Source: an uncultured Kordiimonas sp.
GTDB taxonomy: Bacteria; Pseudomonadota; Alphaproteobacteria; Sphingomonadales; Kordiimonadaceae
Direction of reading: 5' to 3'
DNA: 64,000 bases
Assembly: GCA_947492375.1 (NCBI GenBank)
Contig: CANLMI010000002.1
Span: 621,529-685,528 of the forward strand
The position numbers and the translations under genes are program-made. Within the stretch, counting starts at the first letter, position 1; every line of letters begins with the position of its first letter. Below are positions 8,264 to 16,654 of this stretch, piece after piece. The notes beneath the pieces are model-generated. The model was not told the origin of the DNA and ran no database searches. It was given only the letters and a program-made list of their open reading frames with translations.

Positions 8264-9700
8264 ATGAGCGATCGTCGCGTATTGATAGTAGAAGATGAAA
8301 TAACACAACTGGTTTTGTTAGAGTCTGTGGTTTCAAAAGCAGGGTATATTGTCGAAAAAGCAATGACTGGCCGCGAGGCCGTCAATCGCTTGATAGATAA
8401 AAGCCTCCCTGAAGTTGATGTCGTGCTGCTTGACCTTGTGATGCCTGAGTTAACCGGTATCGAGGTTTTGGAACACATCAGGCCATCACTACCAAACTTG
8501 CCTGTTGTTATGCTTACTTCAAAGTCGTCTATCAATACAGTCGTCAAGGCCATGCAGGCTGGCGCCAACGACTTTTTGGTTAAACCGGCAAGTGCCGAGC
8601 GTATTAGAACCGCACTTGCAGCAGCAATGGAAACAAGCTCTTTTGTAGGTGAAATTGCTCCCATGCAGGAAAATCTGAATGAAGGCGGATTTGATGGGTT
8701 AGTTGGCAACAGCACAGCAATGAACAATGCACTGTCATTGGCAAAAAAAGCTTCAAATGCCAGTATTCCTGTTCTCATTGAAGGCGAGTCAGGCGTTGGG
8801 AAAGAGGTTTTTGCCAATGCCATTCATGATGCAAGCTCAAGATCAACAAAGCCGTTTGTGGCAGTAAACTGCGGTGCAATTCCTGAAAACCTGGTCGAAA
8901 GTATTCTTTTCGGTCACGAGAAAGGCGCTTTCACGGGAGCGACCGAAAAGCGTATCGGTAAATTTCAGGAAGCAGATGGCGGCACCTTGTTCCTTGACGA
9001 AGTTGGCGAGCTACCACTCGATGTGCAAGTAAAGCTTCTTCGTGCGCTACAAGAGAAAGAAATTGACCCCGTAGGTGGCCGCCACAGCATCAAAGTAAAT
9101 ATTCGCGTTATATCTGCTACGAACCGTAACTTGGCAAACCGCGTTAGTAGCGGCGCTTTTAGAGAAGACTTATTATATCGCCTGAATGTATTCCCTATCT
9201 CACTGCCCCCTCTTCGTGAACGCAGAAATGATGTACCAGAATTGACAGAACATTTCCTTGAACGCATTGCAAACATGGAAGGCTTGCCGCACAAAAACAT
9301 CAGTGAAAGTGCCATGGCCTTACTGTCGTCTTATCATTGGCCCGGCAATATCAGGCAATTACAAAATGCGCTTTTCCGGGCAGTTATCCTGTCTGAAAGT
9401 GAAACATTGGGGGAAACCGATTTTCCCCACTTAAGCGACCTTAAACCATCAGGTATAGTTGAAAGTGCTTTCCCTAAACGTGCTGCAAATGATCCAACAT
9501 TTGGTGAAATCAGATACCCAGAAACTGCCCTCAACCTCGAAGACACCGAAGGCCAATTCAGACGCCTTAATGAACTTGAAGCAGATATTATCTCCAAGGC
9601 GCTCAAAAAATATAATGGAAAAATGACCGAAGTTGCACGAAGACTTGGCATTGGCCGCTCAACATTGTATCGAAAGGTAGCAGAGCATGGCTTAGAATAG
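8264..9700 (+). CDS. Sigma-54-dependent response regulator (NtrC family), no partner kinase nearby
   Basis: This 478-residue regulator has three domains: a receiver (about 4-118, phospho-acceptor Asp57 in VDVVLLDLVMPE), an AAA+ sigma-54 activation domain (about 145-370, Walker A GESGVGKE, GAFTGA loop for contact with sigma-54, GGTLFLDEVGELP) and a C-terminal Fis-type helix-turn-helix (TEVARRLGIGRSTLYRKV). I chose the ATG at 8264 because AAGGAG lies 7 bases upstream. The longer open frame back to 8144 adds 40 residues with no domain content. No histidine kinase gene is adjacent, so it is an orphan here. murI follows after 9 bases, suggesting co-transcription. Confidence 0.93.
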   Translation: MSDRRVLIVEDEITQLVLLESVVSKAGYIVEKAMTGREAVNRLIDKSLPEVDVVLLDLVMPELTGIEVLEHIRPSLPNLPVVMLTSKSSINTVVKAMQAGANDFLVKPASAERIRTALAAAMETSSFVGEIAPMQENLNEGGFDGLVGNSTAMNNALSLAKKASNASIPVLIEGESGVGKEVFANAIHDASSRSTKPFVAVNCGAIPENLVESILFGHEKGAFTGATEKRIGKFQEADGGTLFLDEVGELPLDVQVKLLRALQEKEIDPVGGRHSIKVNIRVISATNRNLANRVSSGAFREDLLYRLNVFPISLPPLRERRNDVPELTEHFLERIANMEGLPHKNISESAMALLSSYHWPGNIRQLQNALFRAVILSESETLGETDFPHLSDLKPSGIVESAFPKRAANDPTFGEIRYPETALNLEDTEGQFRRLNELEADIISKALKKYNGKMTEVARRLGIGRSTLYRKVAEHGLE

Positions 9701-9709
9701 CGAGGGTAC

Positions 9710-10540
9710 ATGATTGGTGTTTTTGATTCAGGTTCAGGTGGATTAACAATCCTGGAGGCACTTCAAAAACACTTGCCCAGTCAGGATTTTATGTATCTGG
9801 GTGATCATGCCAACGCACCATATGGTCACCGCAGTAACGAACAAATTGTTGAATTCACCAAAAATGGCGTCGATATATTAATGAAGCGTGGGTGCTCGCT
9901 CGTGATCCTAGCCTGTAACACAGCCGCTGCCGTCGCCCTTCGCACCCTTCAGCAAACATGGTTAGAAAACGCACATCCCGGTAAACGCATACTCGGCGTT
10001 CTTGTACCAATGGTAGAGGCAATCACGGGCGTGCCGTGGTCCGAAACATCAAGTAATGCCAATAAAAAATACACCCCACAGAATATTGCCATCTTCGCAA
10101 CAAGAAAAACGGTTGAAAGCAATGCTTATAATGAGGAAGTACAAAAACGCGCACCTCACATAACCTTACTTCCCAAAGCATGCCCCGGGATTGTTGATGC
10201 AATCGAAGGCGGTGCAGGTAATTTACCAATCCAAGGCTTGATTGAAGGTTATGTGAGAGAATTACGGGCCGAGCATAAAAAAATAGATGCAGCACTACTT
10301 GGATGCACGCATTTTCCACTTGTTCGAAAATATTTTCATGCAGCACTCGGTCAAGAAATTGAGCTATTCTCACAACCAACGGTAGTTGCGCAATCGCTTA
10401 CTGAATATCTCAGAGATCACCCAGAATATAATACTGAAGAATCAGGAAAAACTAAACTTATAACAACAGGCAGCGCTTCAAACGTCGCCGCCTTATCGTC
10501 ATTTTTACCAGACCACCTGCAAACATTCACTGAGATATGA
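9710..10540 (+). CDS. murI: Glutamate racemase
   Basis: This enzyme makes D-glutamate for peptidoglycan by two-cysteine acid/base racemisation. Both catalytic cysteines are visible: Cys69 in VILACNTAAA and Cys199 in LLGCTHFPLV. The N-terminus carries the expected VFDSGSGGLT motif with its conserved Asp and Ser. The length, 276 residues, is normal. It starts 9 bases after the stop of the orphan response regulator, so the two probably share a transcript. It converges with gapR, 38 bases away. Confidence 0.96.
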   Translation: MIGVFDSGSGGLTILEALQKHLPSQDFMYLGDHANAPYGHRSNEQIVEFTKNGVDILMKRGCSLVILACNTAAAVALRTLQQTWLENAHPGKRILGVLVPMVEAITGVPWSETSSNANKKYTPQNIAIFATRKTVESNAYNEEVQKRAPHITLLPKACPGIVDAIEGGAGNLPIQGLIEGYVRELRAEHKKIDAALLGCTHFPLVRKYFHAALGQEIELFSQPTVVAQSLTEYLRDHPEYNTEESGKTKLITTGSASNVAALSSFLPDHLQTFTEI

Positions 10541-10578
10541 TATGATTTGCTTTCTCAGGCCTTAATCACCGAAAAAAA

Positions 10579-10854
10579 TTACTCGTCATCTTCCGATTTT
10601 TCAGGAAGTTGACCGCCCTCAATTGCATGAAGATATACATCCAATAAAGCTTCTTGCTCTTGGCGGTCTGCCTGATCCATTTTACGGATCGAAATAACTT
10701 TACGCATTACCTTGGGATCAAATCCGACAGCCTTGGCTCCTGCATAAACTTCTTTGACATCTTCCGCGATGCCTTTTTTCTCTTCCTCCAACCGTTCAAT
10801 CCGTTCGATAAAAGATCGTAACTGTTCCCCGGCAACGCCGCCTGCTTGTACCAT
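10579..10854 (-). CDS. gapR: Nucleoid-associated protein GapR (DUF2312)
   Basis: This small DUF2312 protein of 91 residues matches Caulobacter GapR in layout: a short N-terminus, a long coiled-coil helix ([20 protein letters not shown]), then a [20 protein letters not shown] helix and [19 protein letters not shown]. GapR is known to clamp overtwisted DNA ahead of replication and transcription, and it is typical of alphaproteobacteria. I chose the ATG at 10854, which has CAGGAG 6 bases upstream. The longer frame to 10890 has no ribosome site. The upstream leader (10855-10981) contains a stem-loop listed separately. Confidence 0.92.
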   Translation of the reverse strand: MVQAGGVAGEQLRSFIERIERLEEEKKGIAEDVKEVYAGAKAVGFDPKVMRKVISIRKMDQADRQEQEALLDVYLHAIEGGQLPEKSEDDE

Positions 10855-10906
10855 AAATTGCTCCTGAAATCTGATATAACGTGGGCTCAAGACCCAACAC
10901 CATTTG

Positions 10907-10928
10907 CTGCACCATAACGGGGGTGCAG
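10907..10928. other. Stem-loop between the DUF1244 gene and gapR
   Basis: CTGCACC and GGTGCAG form a perfect 7-bp stem around an 8-base loop. It lies 53 bases after the DUF1244 stop and 53 bases before the gapR ATG. No T-run follows on the minus strand, so it may be a leader structure or a weak, possibly factor-assisted, terminator. Confidence 0.45.
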
Positions 10929-10981
10929 TCGCCGTTCAACGCTGAATTAAAATAAATTGATAGATACTATATCGAGCAAAT

Positions 10982-11296
10982 CTAAGGCTTGTTTTTAGCA
11001 ACGCTTTCTTTCATCAACTTAAGCTGTTCATCGGTTGCAGGCGTTTGATATTTTGCCTTATAATCAGCGTAAGGCATGCCATATATTCGCTCACGCGATA
11101 GCTCTTTATCAATAGCTATACCTTCTTCTTCTGCGGCTTCGCGGTACCAGTCAGATAAACAGTTACGACAAAAACCTGACCACCCCATAAGATCAATATT
11201 TTGAACATCATTGCGGTGATCCAAGTGCTCGAGTAAACGCCTGAACACTGCTGCTTCAATCATCGTTTCCTGGTCTTTGGTCATTTGATCGCTCAT
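10982..11296 (-). CDS. DUF1244 domain protein
   Basis: This 104-residue protein matches the DUF1244 family, whose function is unknown to me. It has the family hallmarks AAVFRRLLEHL, DVQNIDLMGWSGFCRNCLSDWY (shown only in part as a motif with two nearby cysteines) and a Tyr-Gly-Met-Pro-Tyr turn near residue 80. I chose the ATG at 11296, preceded by AAGGAAAA. The open frame runs further upstream to 11383, but that stretch would overlap the end of the neighbouring amidohydrolase gene. It is soluble, with no signal peptide. Confidence 0.88.
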   Translation of the reverse strand: MSDQMTKDQETMIEAAVFRRLLEHLDHRNDVQNIDLMGWSGFCRNCLSDWYREAAEEEGIAIDKELSRERIYGMPYADYKAKYQTPATDEQLKLMKESVAKNKP

Positions 11297-11336
11297 AATA
11301 ATTTTCCTTATATATAGTGCTATTTTCTTTGGCTTA

Positions 11337-12104
11337 TTAATAGTGCCTAATCGCTCTGACATCACTTCGATGCATACATTCATCGAGCGTATCTGCCAAA
11401 AGTGTCGCCCATTCCATTACCATTGCAGGTTTCTTCAATAGGTCCTGACGGATTTCAATCGTTGTCTGCGGCAAACCATGCGCCATACCGTGGCGGTTCA
11501 TTGTGTAATAAAGGTCTTTTCCAGAATAAGGTTCATTGTTACCAATCGTTAAATCAGTTTCTCTTTCCATCAAACCCATCATTGCTTCCGCCAGTCGCGG
11601 GTCTTTATTCCACAAAAACCCAATCTGCCAAGGACGCACAAACCCATTCATAATATTTGTAAAACTGTGCATACCAATTACTAATGGTATTTCACCTTTC
11701 ACTATTTGTTGCTCAATGATTTTATCGCATGCTTGATGAAAAGGTTCGTAATAGGCTAACCTGCGCGTTGCGATTGCCTCAGGTGTTAAATTCGCATTCC
11801 CTGGAATGAAAACCTGATCACTCGCTTCAGGCACCAAAGTCTCATGGTCAGCTTCACGATTGCAATCAATAACCAAACGCGATACCCGTGCAATAATTGC
11901 AGTGACCCCCATCATTTTAGCCATTGCTCGCGTTACAGCCTCAGCTCCAATGTCAATTGCGATATGCTCAGTCAAATATTTTTCATCCAATCCCAGATTC
12001 TTTAGCACAGAAGGAATATGACTACTCGCATGTTCACAAATAATAACTAAGCCACCCGTAGCGTCACCGTTCAAAACTTCCGGTTCGATTGCCTCTAACA
12101 ACAT
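11337..12104 (-). CDS. N-formylglutamate amidohydrolase family protein
   Basis: This 255-residue enzyme belongs to the FGase family. These zinc-dependent hydrolases release formate from N-formylglutamate in histidine breakdown, or act on related N-acyl amino acids. Visible family features are GGLVIICEHASSHIP (residues 17-31), DIGAEAVTRAM, a GMHSFTNIMNG segment near 150 and IEIRQDLL near 218. No histidine-utilisation genes are in the window, so the physiological substrate is not settled. It is encoded upstream of the DUF1244 gene on the same strand with a 40-base gap, and the two may be co-transcribed. Confidence 0.85.
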   Translation of the reverse strand: MLLEAIEPEVLNGDATGGLVIICEHASSHIPSVLKNLGLDEKYLTEHIAIDIGAEAVTRAMAKMMGVTAIIARVSRLVIDCNREADHETLVPEASDQVFIPGNANLTPEAIATRRLAYYEPFHQACDKIIEQQIVKGEIPLVIGMHSFTNIMNGFVRPWQIGFLWNKDPRLAEAMMGLMERETDLTIGNNEPYSGKDLYYTMNRHGMAHGLPQTTIEIRQDLLKKPAMVMEWATLLADTLDECMHRSDVRAIRHY

Positions 12105-12259
12105 TTATTTACATCCATCAAAATTTCATCGTATAAATGGCGCGAAAAAACTGGACCTGCAAGCTTCTTTACAGCACTAATGCAATCACAATAAATTTTG
12201 TGGCAAATAAAACCACATTGGAAGATCGATAAAATCGGGCACCCCCTTACGGAGTAATC

Positions 12260-13729
12260 ATGAGCGTCATGTCATCATGTATCAGAAGAAATAGAAAAAC
12301 CCGCATTGTTGCCACGTTAGGCCCTGCAAGCAGCAGCAAAGAACGAATTACAGAATTATTCATAGCTGGCGTAGATGTCTTTCGCCTGAATATGAGCCAC
12401 GGCGAACATAAAGAAAAAGAAGCTCTTGTTCATACTATTCGGTCTATCGAGCGTGAGATGGGGCGTCCAATTGCAATTTTAGCGGACCTACAAGGACCAA
12501 AGCTGCGTATTGGCAAATTTGAAAACGGCCCTGTACACCTCCAAACAGGTGCTCAGTTTACATTGGATTTAACTGACACCCCCGGTGATGAGACACGTGC
12601 CCCCTTGCCTCACAAAGAAATTTTCGAAGCTTTAGAGGTCGGAACAGAGCTTCTGTTAGATGACGGCAAAATCAGATTAAAAGTCGAGACAATCCAAGAT
12701 CAAAGCGCAAAATGCCGTGTTATCGTTGGCGGACCGCTCTCTGATAAGAAAGGCGTTAATGTACCGAATGCCGTTTTGCCATTGGCCGCACTTACAGAAA
12801 AAGATCGAAAGGATCTGGCTTTTGCATTGAAGTGTGGAGCAGATTGGATCGCGCTTTCCTTCGTACAACGCGCAGCCGATGTAGCAGAAGCAAAAAAGCT
12901 GGTTGGAGGCAAAGCAGCCGTAATGGCAAAAATTGAGAAGCCTGCGGCAGTTAAAAGCCTTGATGAAATTATCGAACTTGCTGACGGTGTTATGGTGGCT
13001 CGCGGTGACCTTGGTGTTGAAGAGCCGCTTGAGAATGTACCGGGCATTCAAAAACAGTTGATTCAAGCAGCACGCCGTGAAGGTAAACCCGTAGTTGTTG
13101 CAACCCAGATGTTAGAGAGCATGATCAAAGCACCCGTGCCAACCCGTGCGGAAGTTTCTGATGTTGCAACCGCAGTGATGGACGGTGCAGATGCCGTAAT
13201 GCTATCAGCAGAATCCGCAGTAGGCGACTATCCCATCGAAGCGGTACAAGTTATGAACCGTGTAGCGATGCGGACCGAAGGAGAAGCCAACTTTCATACT
13301 CATCGCCGTGATGACCGGGCCAGCCCAAACGCAACAACAGAAGATGCAATATCTGCCGCTGCACGTCAGGTTTCGGATACTGTAGGGGCAAAAGCGATTG
13401 TAACCTTTACCTCATCAGGTGCAACAGCACTTCGGGCGGCACGTGAGCGCCCTAATGCACCTATTCTGACATTGACCCCCCGTATCAGCATTGCTCGCCG
13501 TCTTGCAATTGTTTGGGGGCTTCACACCGTTAAAACAAAAGATATCTTTGCGTTCGAAGAAATGGTTGCAAAAGCAAAACGTATGGCACTCAGGCAGGAA
13601 TTAGCGAGCGGCGGGGACCGCATTGTTGTAACGGCAGGTGTTCCATTTGGCACACCGGGTGCCACCAATGTATTACATATTGCATGGGTACAAGGCGACG
13701 AATTAAAAGGCTTCGCAGAGGAAAGTTAA
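12260..13729 (+). CDS. pyk: Pyruvate kinase
   Basis: This is the last glycolytic step, phosphoenolpyruvate plus ADP giving pyruvate plus ATP. The 489 residues include the N-terminal RRNRKTRIVATLGPAS segment, VFRLNMSHG, the IAILADLQGPKLRIG strand, the MAKIEKP active-site lysine region and VMVARGDLGVE, followed by an allosteric C-terminal domain (about 360-480). The ATG at 12260 has GGAG six bases upstream; a second in-frame ATG four codons later is possible. It is transcribed alone and converges with the HAD phosphatase gene, only 7 bases away, with no obvious terminator between them. Confidence 0.96.
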   Translation: MSVMSSCIRRNRKTRIVATLGPASSSKERITELFIAGVDVFRLNMSHGEHKEKEALVHTIRSIEREMGRPIAILADLQGPKLRIGKFENGPVHLQTGAQFTLDLTDTPGDETRAPLPHKEIFEALEVGTELLLDDGKIRLKVETIQDQSAKCRVIVGGPLSDKKGVNVPNAVLPLAALTEKDRKDLAFALKCGADWIALSFVQRAADVAEAKKLVGGKAAVMAKIEKPAAVKSLDEIIELADGVMVARGDLGVEEPLENVPGIQKQLIQAARREGKPVVVATQMLESMIKAPVPTRAEVSDVATAVMDGADAVMLSAESAVGDYPIEAVQVMNRVAMRTEGEANFHTHRRDDRASPNATTEDAISAAARQVSDTVGAKAIVTFTSSGATALRAARERPNAPILTLTPRISIARRLAIVWGLHTVKTKDIFAFEEMVAKAKRMALRQELASGGDRIVVTAGVPFGTPGATNVLHIAWVQGDELKGFAEES

Positions 13730-13736
13730 AAGATAC

Positions 13737-14357
13737 TCAGAAAATACCGAGTTCTTTTAAATGAGTTTCAAGGATTGAAGGGCCCTTTTCCGGCCCTTCA
13801 AACAAATGCCCTATCAAACCCGCTGCCTCAGCAGCCCGGATATTATCAAGACGATCATCAACAAATAATGTTTGTGACGGTTTCAGGCCAAAGCGTTTGA
13901 TCGTGACATCAAAAATTTTAAGATCAGGCTTAACCAACTTTTCTTCACCAGATACAACAACACCGTTAAAATGATCTGTGAATTTATACTCATGTGCAAA
14001 TGTCGGCCATTTTTCCTGCGAAAAATTTGTTAATGCATAAAGCGGCATATCTTTCTCTGCCAATCGATTAACAATATCAATCGTGCCATCGATCGTACCT
14101 TTAATCGTATCAGCCCAACGCGTATCAAAGGCGGCTATCAGGTCAGCATATGCCGGATGTTTTTCTGAGAGTATTTTGACACCTTCCCTGAAAGGCCGGC
14201 CGCGATCATGCTCTGTATGCCACTCGAGTGTAACAATATTTTCGAGAAAATAAGCGAGTTCTTCCGAGTCAGGTATAAGCTGCTCGTACAGGAAATGCGG
14301 ACTCCATTCGACAAACACATTCCCAATATCAAAAACTATTGCATCAATCTGTGACAT
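13737..14357 (-). CDS. HAD-superfamily phosphatase (YihX-like)
   Basis: This haloacid-dehalogenase-type hydrolase has 206 residues. The nucleophile motif is VFDIGNVFVEW near the N-terminus, motif II is ALTNFS near residue 108, the conserved lysine is in EKLVKPD and the acidic motif is FVDDRLDNI. This resembles the YihX group, which removes phosphate from sugar phosphates such as glucose 1-phosphate. The true substrate cannot be read from sequence. I prefer the ATG at 14357, with GGAA upstream, over a TTG at 14372. rpmJ lies upstream on the same strand. Confidence 0.85.
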   Translation of the reverse strand: MSQIDAIVFDIGNVFVEWSPHFLYEQLIPDSEELAYFLENIVTLEWHTEHDRGRPFREGVKILSEKHPAYADLIAAFDTRWADTIKGTIDGTIDIVNRLAEKDMPLYALTNFSQEKWPTFAHEYKFTDHFNGVVVSGEEKLVKPDLKIFDVTIKRFGLKPSQTLFVDDRLDNIRAAEAAGLIGHLFEGPEKGPSILETHLKELGIF

Positions 14358-14461
14358 TTGAATTCCATTCAAACAAGTTAGCCGCGCAACTCACATGAGT
14401 GCACGGCTATCGGTTATATCAAACTCCAGATAATATTATGCCCCTTTATTGAGGCGTAATA

Positions 14462-14587
14462 TTAACCTTGGCGCGCTTTAAAGCGGCGCTGAGTTTTATT
14501 GATAACGTATGTCCGACCTTTACGGCGGATAACCCGGCAATCGCGGTGACGGGACTTCAATGATTTAAGACTGTTACGTACTTTCAT
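14462..14587 (-). CDS. rpmJ: 50S ribosomal protein L36
   Basis: This is a short gene of 41 residues, easily missed because of its size. The protein starts [20 protein letters not shown] and ends RRFKARQG, the form of L36 common in alphaproteobacteria, which keeps one cysteine and has lost the full zinc-ribbon set. It belongs to the large ribosomal subunit. It sits alone, outside any ribosomal operon, as is usual for this form. Confidence 0.95.
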   Translation of the reverse strand: MKVRNSLKSLKSRHRDCRVIRRKGRTYVINKTQRRFKARQG

Positions 14588-15063
14588 GGCTCGTCTCTCT
14601 AGCAAACCTGTTAAACATGTGCCTTGTCGTATCAAATCAGTATCTGATTATGTTACAAAAGGCTGAAACGACGCGAACGCCATTTCTCGAATCCATTGGC
14701 GGCGGACACTACTCAGTAGTCATATAACTGTCAAGTGAAAGGCTAGGAAAAGTTTCACCTATCAAAGCCGGAAAACCACTATAGGCGCTCATATATGAAC
14801 CATTCAAGCATAAGGGGCGCTTATCACAAGGAATTAAGCGCCCCTCCAATCCCGTTAGATAGCGGGAGTCATATGCTCACGTCGATACGTCAGTAAACAT
14901 TTAGTACCACATCGAGACAAAAAAGTCACGTAAATAGAGCGACAGTAACACTGTCTTATCTGACGATTCTTTTCATACCAGCAAGATAAAACCATGCGCT
15001 GAAAATTGACGAAACAATTACGAAACGTTACACCTCTCAGCGTATTTCAATGGAGGTAGTGCA
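14588..15063. other. 476-base intergenic region between rpmJ and the M14 peptidase gene
   Basis: The region separates two divergent genes and should hold both promoters. I saw no ORF with family features and no tRNA-like cloverleaf. Its one clear structure is the perfect 11-bp hairpin at 14813-14845, listed separately. A good GGAGG ribosome site for the peptidase gene lies at the right end. Confidence 0.6.
14813..14845. other. Perfect 11-bp stem-loop in an intergenic region
   Basis: AGGGGCGCTTA and TAAGCGCCCCT pair perfectly across an 11-base loop. Neither strand continues into a T-run, so it is not a classical intrinsic terminator. It lies between two divergent genes where no terminator is needed. 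Confidence 0.6.
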
Positions 15064-16188
15064 ATGCAAATCTCAAGCGCATTCGACAGCGGCAATATTT
15101 CAGTTCTAAAAGCATCCGATCCAGGCAACATCCAGCTTGAGATCAATAAAGACCATATGTCAGACTTTTATCAATGGTTTCACTTCCGCCTCTCAGGCGT
15201 AACCGATACTTCATGTACTCTAAAAATCATGAATGCTGCTGACGCTGCTTATGCCGATGGATGGCCCGGCTATAATGTCTGCGCTTCCTATGACCGTGAA
15301 ACCTGGTTCCGCGTTGAGACAACATATGAAAATGGTATTCTAAGTTGGTCGATAGAGCCCGAACAAGATAGCCTCTATTTCGCATATTTTGCCCCCTATT
15401 CGATGGAACGGCATGCTGATCTGATTGCAGAAGTATCTGCTAGTCCTCTCGTCGAAACAAGTGTGCTAGGCCACACGCTTGATGGTCAGGATATGGATTT
15501 GGTTGAGATTGGATACGGACCAAAAGGAAAAAAGAAAATCTGGATTGGTGCCCGCCAGCATCCGGGCGAAACAATGGCCGAGTGGTGGATGGAAGGTGTA
15601 TTTGATTATCTACTCGACGCAGACAATCCTGCTGCTCGTGCGTTATTGGAAAAGGCACATTTTTATATTGTTCCCAATATGAACCCTGACGGTTCCAAAC
15701 GCGGCCATCTGCGTACCAATGCTGTAGGCGTGAATCTTAATCGCATTTGGGATACAGCCAACATGGAAACAAGCCCGGAGGTGTGTTTGGTGCTTAAGAA
15801 AATGCACGAAACCGGAGTTGATTTTCATTTGGATGTTCACGGTGATGAAGCCCTGCCCTATAATTTCATCGCAGGCTTTGAAGGCATACCATCGCTAACA
15901 GATAAACAAACAAATCTTTACAACACATACCAAGACACGCTCTGTAAAATATCGCCGGACTTTCAAAAAGAAGAGGGATACCCAACAGATAAACCAGGCG
16001 AAGCCAATCTGGGCATGTGTACAAACTATATGGCAGAAACGTTTGGTTGCCTTGCTATGACGCTTGAGATGCCATTTAAAGACAATGCAAACTTACCAGA
16101 TGATGAATTTGGCTGGTCTCCCGAGCGTTCAAGATACTTAGCTAAAGCGTGTCTTGATACCCTCGCACAAATGGTTGACGACCTTTAA
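15064..16188 (+). CDS. M14-family zinc carboxypeptidase, cytosolic-carboxypeptidase-like
   Basis: This 374-residue protein has an N-terminal beta domain (about 1-125, starting with the HMSDFYQWFHFRL pattern) followed by a metallocarboxypeptidase domain. Zinc ligands are His166 and Glu169 in ARQHPGE and His259 in DVHGDE. Arg227 in VNLNR binds substrate carboxylate, and Glu335 in LEMPF is the catalytic base. The order N-domain plus M14 and the HPGE motif place it with bacterial relatives of the cytosolic carboxypeptidases. It has no signal peptide, so it is likely cytoplasmic. GGAGG precedes the ATG and a hairpin follows the stop. The natural peptide substrate is unknown. Confidence 0.9.
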   Translation: MQISSAFDSGNISVLKASDPGNIQLEINKDHMSDFYQWFHFRLSGVTDTSCTLKIMNAADAAYADGWPGYNVCASYDRETWFRVETTYENGILSWSIEPEQDSLYFAYFAPYSMERHADLIAEVSASPLVETSVLGHTLDGQDMDLVEIGYGPKGKKKIWIGARQHPGETMAEWWMEGVFDYLLDADNPAARALLEKAHFYIVPNMNPDGSKRGHLRTNAVGVNLNRIWDTANMETSPEVCLVLKKMHETGVDFHLDVHGDEALPYNFIAGFEGIPSLTDKQTNLYNTYQDTLCKISPDFQKEEGYPTDKPGEANLGMCTNYMAETFGCLAMTLEMPFKDNANLPDDEFGWSPERSRYLAKACLDTLAQMVDDL

Positions 16189-16654
16189 AGGCGAAAATCA
16201 GAGCTGGAACGCTCTCTGTTCCAGCTCTTAATGCTATCTGGCACTTTAAACCTCTCACAAAGAATATATTAAGTGTCTGATGAACAACAAATGCCAGCAC
16301 ATCACTGTTCCAATAAATTCAGCAACAATTTCCATTTCATATCTTCGTTCTAAAGCGCTTAAAATCTAACTATGGATATTTTCATAATAGGTACCGCTTC
16401 AGCAGCATTGTTACCATTTTCAATTCCCGCTTAACCTCATATATAAGGCACACATTTGCTCACAATTATGTTTGTGATCTTCCATTGTGATATTAAGCCT
16501 ATATATATGCCACTGAAGGCTAAACATGACAGTTTCGTTACAGTATTGTATTAAGCTAAAAAATAGTACTAATTTGTAGTTAGATGGGGATTGGGATATT
16601 TCGGTAGATACGACAATTAACTGGCTGCTATCGCTAGCGCATGATCCCTGGAGT
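16189..16654. other. 466-base gap between the M14 peptidase and DedA genes
   Basis: Apart from the hairpin at its left end, I see no gene here. The DNA is A+T rich, as expected for a promoter region. The last 75 bases are open in the DedA frame (from 16580), so the true DedA start may lie in this gap. A minus-strand frame from 16938 to 16420 crosses it but has no recognisable family. Confidence 0.5.
16200..16228 (+). terminator. Terminator-like hairpin after the M14 peptidase gene
   Basis: An 11-bp perfect stem (AGAGCTGGAAC with GTTCCAGCTCT, 7-base loop) begins 12 bases after the stop codon. Only a weak TTAAT tail follows, so termination may be partial. Confidence 0.7.
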
